A stretch of DNA of 64,000 nt. It comes from Okapia johnstoni (Eukaryota > Chordata > Mammalia > Artiodactyla > Giraffidae). Position 1 is the stretch's first letter; each line of letters opens with the position of its first letter. The notes under the pieces are model-generated. The model was not told the origin of the DNA. It did no database searches and saw only the letters and a list, made by a program, of their open reading frames with translations. A program made the translations under genes and the position numbers. The stretch covers positions 85,125,001 to 85,189,000 of the forward strand of contig CM044313.1 of NCBI GenBank assembly GCA_024291935.2, given 5' to 3'. Below are positions 1 to 11,640 of the stretch, one piece after another.

Positions 1-197
1 TAAGTGCTGAGATGAGGGACTAGTAAATAATGTACACTTGTTGTTTCATAAAAAAATATTCAAATCAGATGTTCCTTACTTCCTAACCTACACTGAGAAA
101 ACAGTCATGATAAGTACGGGATATAATGATATGTTTCAATATTTGTGATGGGGGGAAATACTTCCAAATTTTCAAATTACTTTCAGTTAGTTTGAAT
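1..197. other. Unassigned AT-rich sequence
   Basis: No gene or repeat that I can name. It precedes the first SINE and has no conserved-looking open frame. Confidence 0.5.
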
Positions 198-397
198 GTG
201 AAGTTGCACACTCCTGTCCAACTCTTTGCGACCCTACGGACTGTAGCCTACCAGGCTTCTCTGTCCATGGGCTTTTCCAGGCAAGAGTACTGGAGTGGGT
301 TGCCATTTCCTTTTACCAGGGGATCTTCCCAACCCAGGGATAGAACCCAGGTCTCCCACATTGCAAGCAGACGCTTTACCCTCTGAGCCATTTAGGC
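198..397 (-). mobile_element. Bov-tA SINE, near full length
   Basis: Read on the minus strand it starts with a degraded tRNA-Glu-like head (ggctcagagggtaaag) and continues into the Bov-A body, with the gatcccctgg-like joint, 'ccactccagtactcttgcc' and the 'gtccatgg' block. The head has drifted and the plus-strand end near 200 is diverged, so boundaries are approximate. A SINE has no protein product and depends on LINE machinery, by established knowledge Bov-B. Confidence 0.88.
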
Positions 398-655
398 ATC
401 AGCAAAAATTCTATAAGAATGCTATATTCACCTCATGCTTTTCCCACCATCCATCTTAAGAACATGCTCTAAGAAGATTTTAATTAAAAAACTTCATATT
501 AAACTAAAATTATGTTTAATATTCAAAGATTAAGACCATAAAAATAAAAAAATATCATGAATATTTTTAATGTTCTGCTTTTCAAATCAAGGTAAATAAA
601 ATTTATAAGATTAGCAGTTTAAAAAAATATATTTCATCTGTCTAATTAGTAAATA
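398..655. other. Unassigned AT-rich sequence
   Basis: Very AT-rich spacer between two SINEs with short A and T runs. Nothing identifiable. Confidence 0.5.
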
Positions 656-871
656 CAGGACCTGACACTAGTGGTAAAGAACCTGTCCGCCAAGTGCGAG
701 AGACATAAGAGACATAGGTTCAATCCCTGGGTTGGGAAGATCCTGGGAGGAAGCATGGCAACCCACTCCAGTATATTCTTGCCTGCATAATCCCATGGAC
801 AGAGAAGCCTGGTAGGCTAGTCAATGGAATCACTAAGAGTTGGACATGACTGAAGCAACTTAGCAGCAACA
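656..871 (+). mobile_element. Bov-tA SINE
   Basis: tRNA-like head (actagtggtaaagaacctg) with a duplicated 'agagacata' inside it, then the Bov-A body through 'ccactccagtatattcttgcc', and a tail 'gcaacttagcagcaac'. Several substitutions from the usual sequence point to an older copy. Confidence 0.87.
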
Positions 872-1278
872 AATACTTGTAAGGAAGAATAGCGAATAAA
901 AGCTTTGTTTCTATATCAATGATACTAATCTGTTTTATGAAATAAAAGTGACTTTTAAGGCAAAGAAATAAACTATTTGTGTTTATTCAGTGATTAAACT
1001 GATTTATAATTACAGAAAAATGTAGGCAAAGTGATCATTGACATTAAAACTTTCCATACATTTTCTTGCCTTTGCAATATCAACATTTTTCATGATACAA
1101 ACTTAATTAGATGTTCTTACTAGAGTCAGAATAATTATAGCATTTGAAAAATAATATAATACAAAGTATAACATAACTTCAGATGCTAGAGATGCTACTA
1201 TCTTTATGCTATCTTCTCAATAATACACATAAAAAAGACTTGACAACAAACAGTTTTGCTCTATTACATGTTATCTAG
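872..1278. other. Unassigned AT-rich sequence
   Basis: AT-rich spacer of about 400 bp; no coding signal and no repeat that I can name. Confidence 0.5.
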
Positions 1279-1407
1279 GTGATCCCCTAGGGGAGGAAAT
1301 GGCAACCCACTTCAGTACTCTCTGCTTGGATAATCCCATGGACAGAGGAGCATGGTAAGCTACAGTCCATGAGGTTGCAAAGAGTCAGACACGACTGAGC
1401 ATGCAAG
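1279..1407 (+). mobile_element. Bov-A SINE, 5'-truncated
   Basis: Starts within the SINE at 'gatcccctaggggagg' and runs to 'gacacgactgagcatgc'. The tRNA-derived head is missing. It includes the 'ggcaacccactycagta' and 'ggttgcaaagagtcagac' blocks that define the Bov-A body. Confidence 0.85.
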
Positions 1408-2029
1408 CATAACTACAGTAGGTGAAACGTGGATAATTGAGGTAAATATTAGATTTTTAAAATTCAAGTAGGTTCACATTTAACACTGTATCATACTTTA
1501 CTAAGAAATTCAAATTATTTATTTTGTAAGGACTAGTTTCTCAAATACATTGCAATATCACTGTAAAGCACCATTTCCAGAGAAATGTGAGGCTCTTTTC
1601 AATGAGACCCCTGGACACATTGACCTAACAGTTGTACCTCTTTCTGAAGCCAAGTTTAGAACTTCCAGTTGTGTCTCTGAAGTGCATCATCTCTGCCTTT
1701 CTTGGAAGTTAATCCTACCATCTCCAAACTCTATTCCACATCCTCTGTCAGGCCTTCTTTTTCCTGCACCTTTCACATCTACTCATTTCTATTAGCGAAT
1801 TTTCCTCAAAGTAAACGTATGTTCAATTCTCTTCTACTTAAAAATAAATATGATATACTTGTCCTTTACCACCAAATACCTTGAATGACATTTCCTTATT
1901 TACTGCTTTTACTTCCTTATTTTCAATCCTCCTTTAAACTGCCTCAAATACACATATCCACATTATTATCTATTCAAACAAACCTGTATCATCCTGTGGT
2001 ACCTTTCTTATAGCATCATCTACCCATTT
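1408..2029. other. Unassigned sequence
   Basis: Pyrimidine-rich on the plus strand from about 1680 to 2000 (many ctt/cct runs), unlike the flanking AT-rich DNA. This could be an ancient LINE remnant, but I cannot match it to a family. Short open frames here have no recognisable domain. Confidence 0.4.
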
Positions 2030-2216
2030 ACAGAAAACAGAAAAGTGAAAGTCACTCAGTCGTGTCTGGCTCTTTGCGACCCCATGGACTACACAGGACA
2101 GAAGGTTGCCTTTCACTTCTCCAGGGGATCTTCCCAACACAGGAATCAAACCTAGGTCTCCTGCATTGCAGGCTGATTTTTTACCAGCTGAGCCACAAGG
2201 GAACAGAAAACAGAAA
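2030..2216 (-). mobile_element. Bov-tA SINE with target-site duplication and internal deletion
   Basis: The SINE occupies about 2044-2202, minus strand, flanked by a perfect 14-bp direct repeat 'acagaaaacagaaa' (2030-2043 and 2203-2216), the expected target-site duplication. The segment between the 'gaccccatggact' block and the 'ttctccaggggatc' joint is shortened, so most of the 'ggctcctctgtccatgg...actggagtgg' body is missing. The tRNA head remains (ggctcagctggtaaaa on the minus strand). Confidence 0.88.
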
Positions 2217-2339
2217 CATGAGTTAAATTAGTTTCCTTCAAGTCCCCCAAAGTTTGCATCCTACTATTTTTCTATCAAGATTTGTTGGTCATACTTTATT
2301 ATAACCATTCAAGTCTCTCCTTCATTTTTTATATATTAT

Positions 2340-2700
2340 CAGGGAAGAAGAAAACATTCCTCTGTCCTAGGTTCTTTTGGCTGGTCTAAGAATTAAATTG
2401 CCATAAGGTAGATAAACAAAAGAATCAAACTTAAATAGGAGAGTTATTCACAGGGCAACAACAAGAAGAGATGATGTTTGATGTTTAGATGTCTTCCCTG
2501 TCATATAGATGGGGTCACTTAGATAAAGTTTATCTCTGGTAATAACTCCTTTTCAGAAAAAATAACTCCAGTTTAAATTCTTCAAGATAGTTAAGGCAAG
2601 GACAATTGTGTCTCTTGAGGCCCTTTAATGAAAAACATCCACATGCCAAAGTGGCACATTTTGGAGACGTCTGTTCTGAACCCCTAATAATATTCACTAC
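2340..2700. other. Possible degraded LTR-like segment
   Basis: This stretch is less AT-rich than its surroundings and has LTR-like texture, with 'ccaaagtggcacattttgg' followed by 'tctgttctgaacccct'. I could not assign it to a named family or find matching ends, so the call is tentative. A repeat-library alignment would decide it. Sequence on either side (2217-2339 and 2701-3587) is AT-rich and unassigned. Confidence 0.25.
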
Positions 2701-3587
2701 ATTATTTTAAATATTTACCATTTTTCTTCCCCCAAACTTATTACATTTTGAACTTTCAACAAGAGAAACCTTGCTGAAATGTGTGGTTTCTCCTGTTCAC
2801 CCTGCATATGCTTTAGTGTCATTTTGGGCATTAATTAAAATGCTATATCAATTTTGTAAAGATTAAAATTTGACTGCTATAAACTGATATTATATAGATT
2901 TCTAATATTATTTGAATTTTTATAAATTGTTTACATTTGTTCTTATGAACTCCATCCACCTAACATACTCCTTCCCTTACAAAAACTTGAATAAATTTTA
3001 TTATTTACCTATGTAAATTATCTTAAAAATGATCTAATAATTAAATGCATTAAATTATCATTATTACTGCAATATTATTTCCTTCTGATAATATTTATAA
3101 GTAATCTGTACATGGAATTTAAAAATATAAATTATATATTTTTCTAGAAAATTTACCTGAATTTAACTAGAATATTCAGGTATTATTAGTAAATCAGAAT
3201 GTCATATCATGTTGTCAGATACAGTGATACTCTACAAAGTTAATGGATTACTGATTACACCACAGATACAAAGATGCTGGAAATGACTGATATTTAAGCT
3301 GGTACGCATTCAATTTTTGAAATTCAAACCTGAAGAAAAGCTTAATAGTTGAATTTTTTAGTGAACAGCCTAGGAAAAATCTAAATTTAATCCTATTTGT
3401 GTTTGTATGCAATATTAAAATTTTTTAAATTAATATTTTGGGTCCAAAATATTTCAATTAAAATGTTTTTGTCAACTCATTAAATTTATTTTATTTTTCA
3501 CTTAATGGCTTCCAAACTGCCACTCAAAGATGCTAATTATTGATAATATGTATTACTAAGATATACACCAAAAGAAGGGAACACATT
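2701..3587. other. Unassigned AT-rich sequence
   Basis: Long AT-rich stretch with no recognisable repeat and no coding signal. Confidence 0.5.
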
Positions 3588-3896
3588 GAGTTCCTTGGTA
3601 CCAGAACACTTGTAAGTGAAAGTGAAAGTCACTCAGTCATGTCTGACTGTTTGTGACCCCATGGACTAAAAACTCCATGGAATTCTCCAGGCCAGAATAC
3701 ATGTCTGACTCTTTTTGACCCCACTGACTAAAAACTCCATGGAATTCTCCAGGTCAGAGTGCTGGAGTGGGTAGTCTTTCTCTTCTCCAGGGGATCTTCC
3801 CAACCCAGGGATCAAACCCAGGTCTCCTGCATTGCAGGCAGATTCTTTACCAGCTGAGCCACCAGGGGAGTTCCTTGGTACTAGAATACTTGTAAG
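3588..3896 (-). mobile_element. Bov-tA SINE with 29-bp TSD and internal tandem duplication
   Basis: The SINE body is at 3617-3867 on the minus strand. Flanks 3588-3616 and 3868-3896 are near-identical (29 bp, two differences; core 'gagttccttggta'), an unusually long target-site duplication for a SINE. Inside, a block of about 62 bp beginning 'gtctgact' at 3641 is repeated from 3703, so the 'ctccatggaattctccagg' segment occurs twice. The tRNA-like head is intact at the right end (ggctcagctggtaaagaatc read on minus). Confidence 0.9.
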
Positions 3897-4351
3897 AAGA
3901 GATTGGACCTTTGCATCACGTGAGAAGGTCATTTGGAGAGCTGTGAATGAGACTGAGAATTTTGAATCTCAATGCTCCTCTCAACAGCTTTGGCTGAGGA
4001 GACCACCTCCGTCTACCTCATTTGAGGGAACAACCTTCTGTTTGCTCCATGAAATACTGTCAATAACTGCTTTACCAAAATCTGATACTGATTCTCCCCC
4101 GGGTTCTTTTCTCATTCACCACCACATCTTCCTGCTCTCAAGTACAAAATGAATTTGATTCCAACATAATCTTGAATATAAATGTTCAAGACTTATTCTA
4201 GAAAGAGATAGCGTATACACTGAAAGGGCAAGCCTACAGTAATTTATATTATTAGGATCCTGAAGAGCTTATATGGGAGGTAATTTCAAGACTGTTAAAA
4301 ACCATGTAAGGATAAATATTAGGCTTACTAAAGCCAATCTCTTTAATATGG
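3897..4351. other. Unassigned sequence
   Basis: Mixed-composition DNA between two repeats. An open frame crosses the SINE boundary here, but it starts inside the SINE and has no recognisable domain. Confidence 0.4.
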
Positions 4352-4596
4352 ATATCAGTTCAGTTGCTCAGTCATGTCCAACTCTTTGCAACCCCATGGA
4401 CTGCAGCACGCCAGGCCTCCCTGTCCATCATCAACTCCTGAAGTTTACTCAAACTCATGTCCATTGAGTCGGTGATGCCATCCAACCATCTCACCCTCTG
4501 TCATGCCCTTCTCCTCCCGCCTTCAATCTTTCCCAGCATCAAGGTGTTTTCAGATGAGTCAGTTCTTCGCATCAGGTGGCCAAAGTGACTATATGG
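4352..4596 (-). mobile_element. Bov-B LINE 3' end
   Basis: On the minus strand this is the terminal 245 bp of Bov-B, ending in the CTGAA-type tail ('tcagttcagttgctcagtc' on plus). It contains the 'accaactcctgaagttt' and 'ggtgatgccatccaacca' segments that also occur in the other Bov-B copies in the window. No coding part is left. The 5' truncation falls just after 'atcaggtggccaaagt'. Confidence 0.9.
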
Positions 4597-7500
4597 ATAT
4601 AATCACCTAGAATTTCAGATTTAGTGTGTTGATTCATGAACATGGATATGGAGTTACTGTCTCAGTATTTCAGCAATAGTCACCTGCATTAATGAATTAT
4701 CTATAGTTATTATTCTTCAATTTTCTCATTCAGAGTCCTGAGGAGGAGTTAAAAATAACGTCTATTTCTTCTTTACCATCTGTTCTATTTTCCTTCATTG
4801 TAAAAAATAACAGTGTGCCCTAGATCATATACTTGAGCCACCGACTGCTTGAACAGTTTCTGTGGGTTTCTTGGTCACAACTGTGTTTATACTCAGTGCA
4901 GTTTAGATGTGCTTTAAGATTTAAAAACTGAATACAAAATTTTTAAAAAGGTCAAAAGATGGGACCTTTGGCATGCTGCAGAGAAAGAAATCTGAAGGCT
5001 CAGGGGGAAGGAAACCTTCCAATGGATCTATTATTTACAAGCTGCTCTGTATCTCTGAAGCACACCTCCTGAAAGGATAAAAACCTCTCTCTTTGCCAAA
5101 GATTTAGGAAATGCATTAGTGAAGGAAGCACAACTATTACTGGAGTAATCTCCCTTGACTCTCTTGTTTTGATTGGAGGTAACCAAATCTCATTACCATC
5201 AAACTGGGCCATTTCATTATTTTTTAAAGATTTGTATGCCATTCCAAAATTGCCTTTTTTATTTGTTTTCATTTTCATTACAAGGTGAATGAGAGAAGAA
5301 CTGTGGTGCTTGCTCAAGTTATATCATCCTCAGCCTTATTTATAACAGTTCATGACCCAAACTTGATGGTCTATAAATACAAATGGATAGACAAATGAAA
5401 GGATGGATGGATGATACATTAACAGAACGAGACAAGATAACTCTATATGTGCCGATCCCCAAGGATCTACTGTTGATAAATTGCCTTAAATTTGAAGGCT
5501 ATTAGGATTTATTGAAGAATTTGAGGAGAAGTAACATGATCTATTTAGGTTTTCAGAAAGTGTATTTTGACAACTGAGGAAATCTGTCCCAAAGGAGAAG
5601 GGCAAGCTAGAAGCAATACAGAATAGATAGAATCCTAAGCTAAATTGTATGTGAGATGCAGAGAAAAAATGATAAATATTCAGGGGGTAAAATCTATCAA
5701 GCCTAATAAAAATGAATATTGAAGATAATAGGCAAAGTGGAGAAAATGATATTAAGTATATTACAGATTTATTTGCTTATTATCTTACAAGGCACTTGAG
5801 ATTTTGTTTTGGACTGTCATTTATATTTCCATAGAAATGATTAAGTACTTATTCAGTATAATGGTATCTCTCCCATTTAACACTTCTGGGAGAATGAATG
5901 CATATAAAGAGCTTAAAATACTTTTAAAGAGTTATGTAATCGTGCACATTGTGACAGTTTGTATTTCCATCTTCAAATTTATTTGAAAATATTTTTGATG
6001 TGCTAGAAAGATGCTTTCCTAAATATACGGTTGTTATCTAAATTACTTGAACTTTAATCTTAACTACTTAAACTACTTAAATATTGGAGAGTCTTTATGA
6101 CTTTAAAAAGTAATGTTTTAAATGAACTGTTTTTTTCTAACTTAATCATAAAATTTTGTCTTATAAACTACTTTGCAATGGGCATGGTAATCTGGGATTT
6201 AAATATATTTAGGTTATACTTCAATAGCTTATTTATCAGAAAAGTCTTTCAGGCTAACAGATCTTGAACGTTTTACTATATGGTGATTTCACTTACAAAG
6301 GAGAAATTTTTTAAATTATTCTATATGGATGTAACTCAGGGTTCATGAGCACTCTAGGTCTTTTTCTATTTTTGAACCCCTGGTCTTTGGAAAATAGAAA
6401 TTCTTACACTTGGGACCCTGGCTTTGAAGTGTCTTTCTCAAAACGTTCCACCTTGTGTGTGGAACCAGCCAAAGCTAACAGGGACATATAGGCAGGGCAA
6501 CTCAAGCTCAGATCTGGATCCATTTAGTCTTAAATTCACCCTTCTCCATTTTGGAGCCTTTAGTAACACCACTGTCAGTAACATGTTTGACCTCGTTGCC
6601 ATCCCATGAAATTATTCAAATAATAAACCATATTATCCTGCAGGACCTGGAGTCACCCCTCCCCCACGGGCTCCTGCTTCTTTGACATGATGCTAAGTCC
6701 AACTCCTCGTGGCTTTGTGTAGTTTTCTTTGTCATCCTCCCCTGGGTTGTGGGTGTATGCTATTAATATGCTGCTGCTACCTGTCTGGTGTTCTACCATG
6801 TGTTTGGTCATTCTCTACAACTTTAGGTGGAAATCCCTCCCTCATTGGAAGACAGCCAGTAAGGAAATTTTACTATCGTAGCTTAGAAGTCAGTGATTCT
6901 CAATTCTTAAAATTTACTATTATTTCAACATGAAAGGACTGTTTCTGCTCATCATTGTTTTCAGTACATTAACTTGACTATATTTGTCAAAAATTTTCTT
7001 TCAAATTGCCAAAGAGGTGCTTTAAAAAAAAATTCAAAGGTTTATACTATTTATGGGTGCATTTATATAGTACAAAGAAAACCATACACAGAAACAACAG
7101 CAACAAGGACAACAAATGTGGCAGATTAAAGGACTAACTGCTTAGAGATTATAAGGATGGATGGTCTGTCAGTGAAGTGAGTGGTTCTTATTCTCTAGAA
7201 TGAATTCTTAATCTCCTTAAAATCACACACAAAAAAAAACACTTGAGGATTTTAATAGGAATACTTTACTCTCTAGAGAAAACTGTAAATTACATCAAGC
7301 AAAAAAGTTTAGTCTCAGACAAGATTTGAGATGAAGGATTTTTTTCATTCACTCTAGATTGCATTCAATACAGGCACACATTTTAAAACTCGGTATTATT
7401 TGTTCTGAATTTTCTACCCATGTGTTATTTACTTATCTCCAATCTATATGCACAGACCTCATATCCACAACTGGACCAGGTACAAACTATATAAAATTTT

Positions 7501-8044
7501 AACTCTGGTATTGCCAGGTAGCAGCATTGGTTCAGCATCATTTTTTCCCTGCCACAGAAAATCTACATTTTGGTCTTTCAGTTTTTTTTACCAAGAGACT
7601 TATATTCTGACTAGTTCATCTAAATATTTATGAAAGAAAGAATGATGAGCATGGCATTTATAAAGAAATGAACTCATTCTTTACATTATTCTGAAAGGAA
7701 AATATTTACAAAATTCCTTGATTTCACTGAGAAAATCTGCGTATATTTATTACTGTTTTGATATTTGAAATTTTGAGAATATCTATGCTTTCCAAATTGA
7801 AAAAGATTAATAGAAAGTACTCATGAGATTTTGAAAGTTATGTATTACAAAATTCAAGAGTCTCATGTTTAAGATTTATTCAGTTAAGATTAGTTAACAT
7901 GTTTGGGTTACTAAACATTAGTTAAATGTTTGGGTTACCAAAGCTATATGCTATGTGAGCTATATGCTATGTGAGATAAGATGCAAGAAAGTGATTTAAA
8001 AAAAAATCAGTAGGAGAAATACTAAAAATAATATGAAATGGTAT
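4597..8044. other. AT-rich unassigned region
   Basis: About 3.4 kb with no repeat I can name and no coding signal. Composition is slightly less AT-rich at 4970-5320 and 6350-6850, where short open frames occur without recognisable domains. A short GGAT run sits near 5400. Two direct duplications lie near the right end and are listed separately. Confidence 0.5.
7890..7974 (+). repeat. Two adjacent short tandem duplications
   Basis: A roughly 27-bp unit beginning 'ttagttaa' occurs at 7890-7917 and again, slightly changed, at 7918-7943. Immediately after it the 16-mer 'gctatatgctatgtga' is repeated exactly (7943-7958 and 7959-7974). Perfect identity of the 16-mer suggests a recent slippage-type duplication. 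Confidence 0.8.
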
Positions 8045-8190
8045 TTCTCATCAGAGTGCTACTGGCATTTGGTTAGGGACAGCTTTTCTGGATAGTCCAA
8101 TGCACTGCAGCATGTGTAGCATCCCTGGTCCTTTGTCACTAAATTATAATAGCAACTCCCAATCATTCTGACTTCAAGTAATACTGTCAC
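8045..8190 (-). mobile_element. MER20-like hAT-Charlie DNA transposon remnant
   Basis: On the minus strand the segment follows the order I recall for MER20: 'ccagggatgct' followed by a 'gcagtgcattgga' block and then a terminal region. The plus strand shows 'gtagcatccctggtcc' preceded by 'aatgcac'. Non-autonomous, no coding capacity. Assignment is from memory and the copy is strongly diverged. Confidence 0.55.
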
Positions 8191-8284
8191 CCAACTTCAA
8201 TTACACCTGGTCAGTATCACTCCTGGTAAAGACAGCTTGTTTGAATTTCTATATAATCTGTTCTGTACCACAACACCTAGTTGG

Positions 8285-8484
8285 GGCTTCCCTGGTGGCT
8301 CAGTTGATAAAGAATATACCTGCAATGCAGCAGACGTGGGTTCAATCCCTGGGTTGGGAAGATCCCCTGGAGGAGGAAATGGCAGCCCACTCCAGTATTC
8401 TTGTCTGGGAAATCCCTTGGACAGAGGACCATGGCAGGATACAGCCCATGGGGTCACAAAGAGTTAGACATGACAGTGGCTAAA
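8285..8484 (+). mobile_element. Bov-tA SINE, full length
   Basis: Complete copy starting 'ggggcttccctggtggctc', with the tRNA-Glu-like head (gataaagaat...ctgcaatgcag...ggttcaatccc), the 'gatcccctggaggagg' joint and the body to 'gttagacatgac'. The head carries recognisable A-box and B-box positions of a tRNA-type internal promoter. The flanks share a weak 'accacaac' repeat that may be a target-site duplication. Confidence 0.93.
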
Positions 8485-9779
8485 TCACCACCACAACTAC
8501 ATTAAGCAAAATTTGTTTTAATACTGCTAAGTATCCAAGTTATTTCTATATTTTTCCTTCAGTCCTACCAAAGGAATGATCCTTTTGAAAAGAGTTGAAT
8601 TTCTCTTTTTTTCCTCGCTCCTGCTCTCCAAGGACAACATTTTTGGACTTAAGGAAAATTCTTAGCTACTAGGATTTCAGTTTAACATGCTGTCCCCCAA
8701 GACACTTACTAAGCTCTGACATTACTTCCTTCTTCACAAGCTTTCCTTCCCCCTCCTCTGGTTCTAGGTGGGGAAAGAGAAATCACACTGGTCGTTTTAA
8801 CAAAGTTCAAATAAAGAATTATTTGAACCAGTAATGAAGTCTGCAAAGGAAATAAAAAAGGGGAGGTGGGCACTAAGGTTTCAGAGAGGCAGTAACTGTA
8901 AGAAACAGCTTCCACCTGTAAAGCTGGAAGGAACAAATGGATGAAGACTATAGATTTGAAAATAATATTAAAGACTCTGAAGAAAAGAGATTCAGATCTA
9001 GAAGACAAAGCACTGCCAAACCAGCGCTAGAGGCAGTGTCTAGTGTAGTACTGAGATGTTCTCCTAAAAATTCAGCTAAATCACCAGATAGGGTATAAAA
9101 TATGTCTTGCTGGAGTAATATGTTAGACCTGTTGTGGTATGGATGTTGAACCAAATGACATTGTATTTTACTGAGATGTCAACAGAAAGAAGACTTGCAT
9201 TCAGAAATCAAGATGTGATAATAGGATTTATTTGTATTATTATCACTGTAAGTGACTAATTGATAAATTTGTATTTCCCATCCTTTCCAGGTTAGGAGGG
9301 ATTAAGGATCTTGGTCTCTATGAGGTAAGGAAATTTAGTCACTTCCATGAACTAAAATTAGGAATACTATCTATTCATTTTGGGGTCTCAGTGCAGATGG
9401 TTCAGCAAGCAAGGCAAGACCCTACTCTAATAGTGGATGAACTGTCTGAAGGAAAATGGGTGCTAGACTTGTTGCTACATGACAGAGACAGGGAAGAGTA
9501 AATCTGGAAGTCAGAAAATTCACTGGTGACAAAAATCAACTGGCAATTGCAGTTACCATGGCCTGACAAAGACCAGGTAACTAGGTAGTTATAACCATCA
9601 GATTTCCATGTCTGTACCACACTTCTGAATGAGAAACCCAAACAAGTGAGGTGCTAATCCAGGGCAAGCATTGCTAGAGAAAGGGGATGAACATTATATA
9701 CCACCTGAGGAGGACTACAGCTTGTTCCACTTGACGCCTGGTTTCACGTCGGTTTTAGATATGCTTAGCTCTACTTTAA
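8485..9779. other. Unassigned region, possibly retrovirus-like remnant in its right part
   Basis: 8485-9280 is mixed-composition DNA with no named repeat. From about 9280 to 9779 the sequence is less AT-rich and runs directly into the repeat family at 9780-10192, so it may be part of the same old element. No conserved motif was found to prove it. Confidence 0.3.
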
Positions 9780-10192
9780 AGCATCAATAACAGAAGGGAC
9801 ACAGCATAGGGTAGAGGCAGATTTGAATGCTGCAATAGATGGACTATAGGAGTCAATGTGGAGGCACTGCCCGTATCTTCTCAGTCACCTCTGAGTCCAG
9901 CTGTAGCTGCATTTTCCATGCACACTGGCAGCATCCCACCTCAAGCCCACATGTCGCTCTGCTTGTCTGAAGGAGGGTTTTCTAAGGCTCCACAGGAACT
10001 AGATAGATCTATTCAATTCAAACCTTGGGGCTGGGTTACCCTCCAGCTGGTGCTGGAGGCTCTGGGGAGCTGTGGAATCAATTCTAACTGGAATCCACTG
10101 ATAGAGTCATTGCTGAAGTGGTGTTAACGTAATCAGTGGACTGTAGGAGACAGGAGAATAGTAAGGAGCGTGTGGTTTATCCATCCTCCAGC
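9780..10192. repeat. Inverted-repeat arm 1; dispersed ERV-like repeat, unassigned
   Basis: Bases about 9905-10192 are inverted relative to 11674-11961, with about 93% identity over roughly 285 bp and no gaps that I could see. The left part (9780-9990) is also related, at much lower identity, to the minus strand of 19880-20110, with shared blocks 'agatttgaatgctg' and 'ctgagtcc'. This makes it a dispersed repeat rather than unique DNA. The family is not recognised; an old endogenous-retrovirus internal region is my best guess. The open frame across the arm is kept in the other arm too, but shows no known domain. Confidence 0.7.
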
Positions 10193-10388
10193 ATATCAAT
10201 CTCCCCATGGTGGTCCTATTGGAAGAGCTAAACTGGCAGTCAGCTGACAAAGGAAAGATGTGCTGGCAGAATCCCCATCCTGCAGTACAAAATGAATAGA
10301 GAAAGATGACAATATCTTAAAATTAGCATATCCTTTGAATACTCTCCTGATTTGTTTCTTAGGACTCTGATTTTATTTTTTTTACCCT

Positions 10389-10650
10389 AAAATAGTCTAT
10401 TGCATAACTGTGTGCTAAGTTGCTTCAGTGTTGTCTGACTCTGGGCAACCCTGTGGACTATAGCCTGCCAGTAGGCTGTACGCTCCTGTCCATGGGATTC
10501 TCCAGGGAAGGATATTGGAATGGGTTGACATGCCCTCTTCCAAGGGATCATCCTGATCCAGGAATGGAACCTGTGTCTCTTATGTCTCCTGCATTGGTAG
10601 GTGGACTCTTTACCACTAGCACCCCCTGGAAAGTCCAAAATAGTCTGTTG
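10389..10650 (-). mobile_element. Bov-tA SINE with 14-bp TSD
   Basis: The SINE body is at 10403-10636, minus strand. The flanking repeats 'aaaatagtctattg' (10389-10402) and 'aaaatagtctgttg' (10637-10650) differ at one base. Body and head are recognisable but diverged ('ttccaagggatcatcctg' for the usual joint). A second SINE begins directly after the right TSD. Confidence 0.9.
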
Positions 10651-10867
10651 TGCACTTCCTAGCTTCAGTCATAGCAGACTCTGTGCAACCCCATGGATCG
10701 CAGCCCACCAGGCTCCTCTGTCCATGGGATACTCTCAGCAAGAATACTGGAGTGGATCACCATGTCCGCCTCCAGGGGATCTTCCTAACTCAGGGATCAA
10801 ACCCGCGTGTCCTGTGTCTCCTGAACTGCAGGCGAATTCTTTACCACTGAGTCACTGGGGAAGCCCT
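10651..10867 (-). mobile_element. Bov-tA SINE, second in a head-to-tail pair
   Basis: Same orientation as its left neighbour and adjoining that neighbour's TSD. The minus strand begins 'ggcttccccagtgactc', a good match to the SINE head, and the plus strand shows 'gcctccaggggatcttcc'. The 'gtcctgtgtctcctga' segment carries an insertion in the tRNA-derived part. Confidence 0.9.
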
Positions 10868-10934
10868 ATAGTAAATCATTAGCTGGTGAGAATGTCTTTA
10901 AGTAACATGTGTGTTTCCCAGGAAGTAAACTACT

Positions 10935-11190
10935 GTTTTAGTCTGCTAAGGCTTATAACAACCAAGTAACTTAGGCTTGGAGCTTAAGCCAACTTTTGGC
11001 TCTATCTCTACTTGACAGAGAGAAGAATTTCTGATGTCTCTTCATCTTCCTATAGGCCACTAATTCCATCATGACTACACACTGATGACCTCAACTAAGC
11101 CTAATTCTTCCCAAAAGTCCCACCTCTAAATCCATTATATTAGGGATTAGGAAGTTTACATATTAATTTGGGAGGAACATAAACATTCAG
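10935..11190 (+). mobile_element. MLT1-like (ERVL-MaLR) LTR fragment
   Basis: Begins 'gttttagtctgctaaggct', as MLT1-type LTRs do, and ends with 'cccacctctaaatccatta' and 'gggattaggaagtttacat' before 'aaacattcag', which match the MLT1 3' region in order. The middle is shortened. A Bov-tA inserted at its 3' end, and a few LTR bases continue at about 11422-11435. It is a non-coding remnant of an ancient retrotransposon. Confidence 0.7.
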
Positions 11191-11421
11191 GGCTTTCCAG
11201 GTGGCACTAGTGGTAAAGAACCTGCCTGCCCATGCAGGAAACATAAGAGACAGGGGTTCCATCTCTGGGTCAGGAAGATCCCCTGGAGGAGGGCATGGCA
11301 ACCCACTCTGGTATTCTTGCCTGGAGAATCCCCTGGACAGAGGAGTCTGGCAGGCTATATAATCCATAGGGTCACAAAGAGTAGGAACTACTGAAGCGAC
11401 TTAGCACACATAACCATTCAG
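11177..11421 (+). mobile_element. Bov-tA SINE inserted in MLT1-like LTR
   Basis: The SINE is at 11191-11407, with TSDs 'acataaacattcag' (11177-11190) and 'acataaccattcag' (11408-11421) that differ at one base. The element is full length from 'ggctttccaggtggcac' to 'gaagcgacttagc'. The TSD copies are the MLT1-like terminal sequence, so the SINE is younger than the LTR. Confidence 0.92.
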
Positions 11422-11640
11422 TTCATAAAAAAATACCATAAAGACAAATGGCTGGGGTCTTTTTACATCGTAGAATGAGGACATGACAAATATCATGACA
11501 CATGAACTTCTCTACCCACCCTGAAAATGGACTTTCCTTCTTTTCTTGGTCAGGCATAACACTGACATCCAATTAGAGTTTTCAATTAAAATTTGTGGAG
11601 AGTTAGCTCTAAAATCTGTTTTGTCTGCCTGTTTGTTAGA

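Noticed and set aside
1550..1884. Overlapping short open frames as coding sequence
   Set aside because: They have no domain, low-complexity Pro/Ser-rich content from pyrimidine-rich DNA, and no supporting context.
8285..8360. tRNA-like heads as real tRNA genes
   Set aside because: They are the tRNA-Glu-derived heads of Bov-tA SINEs, run directly into the Bov-A body and cannot form a complete cloverleaf with an acceptor end.
9858..10127. Open frame conserved in both inverted arms as evidence of selection on a protein
   Set aside because: The arms are about 93% identical at the DNA level, so a shared open frame is expected without selection.
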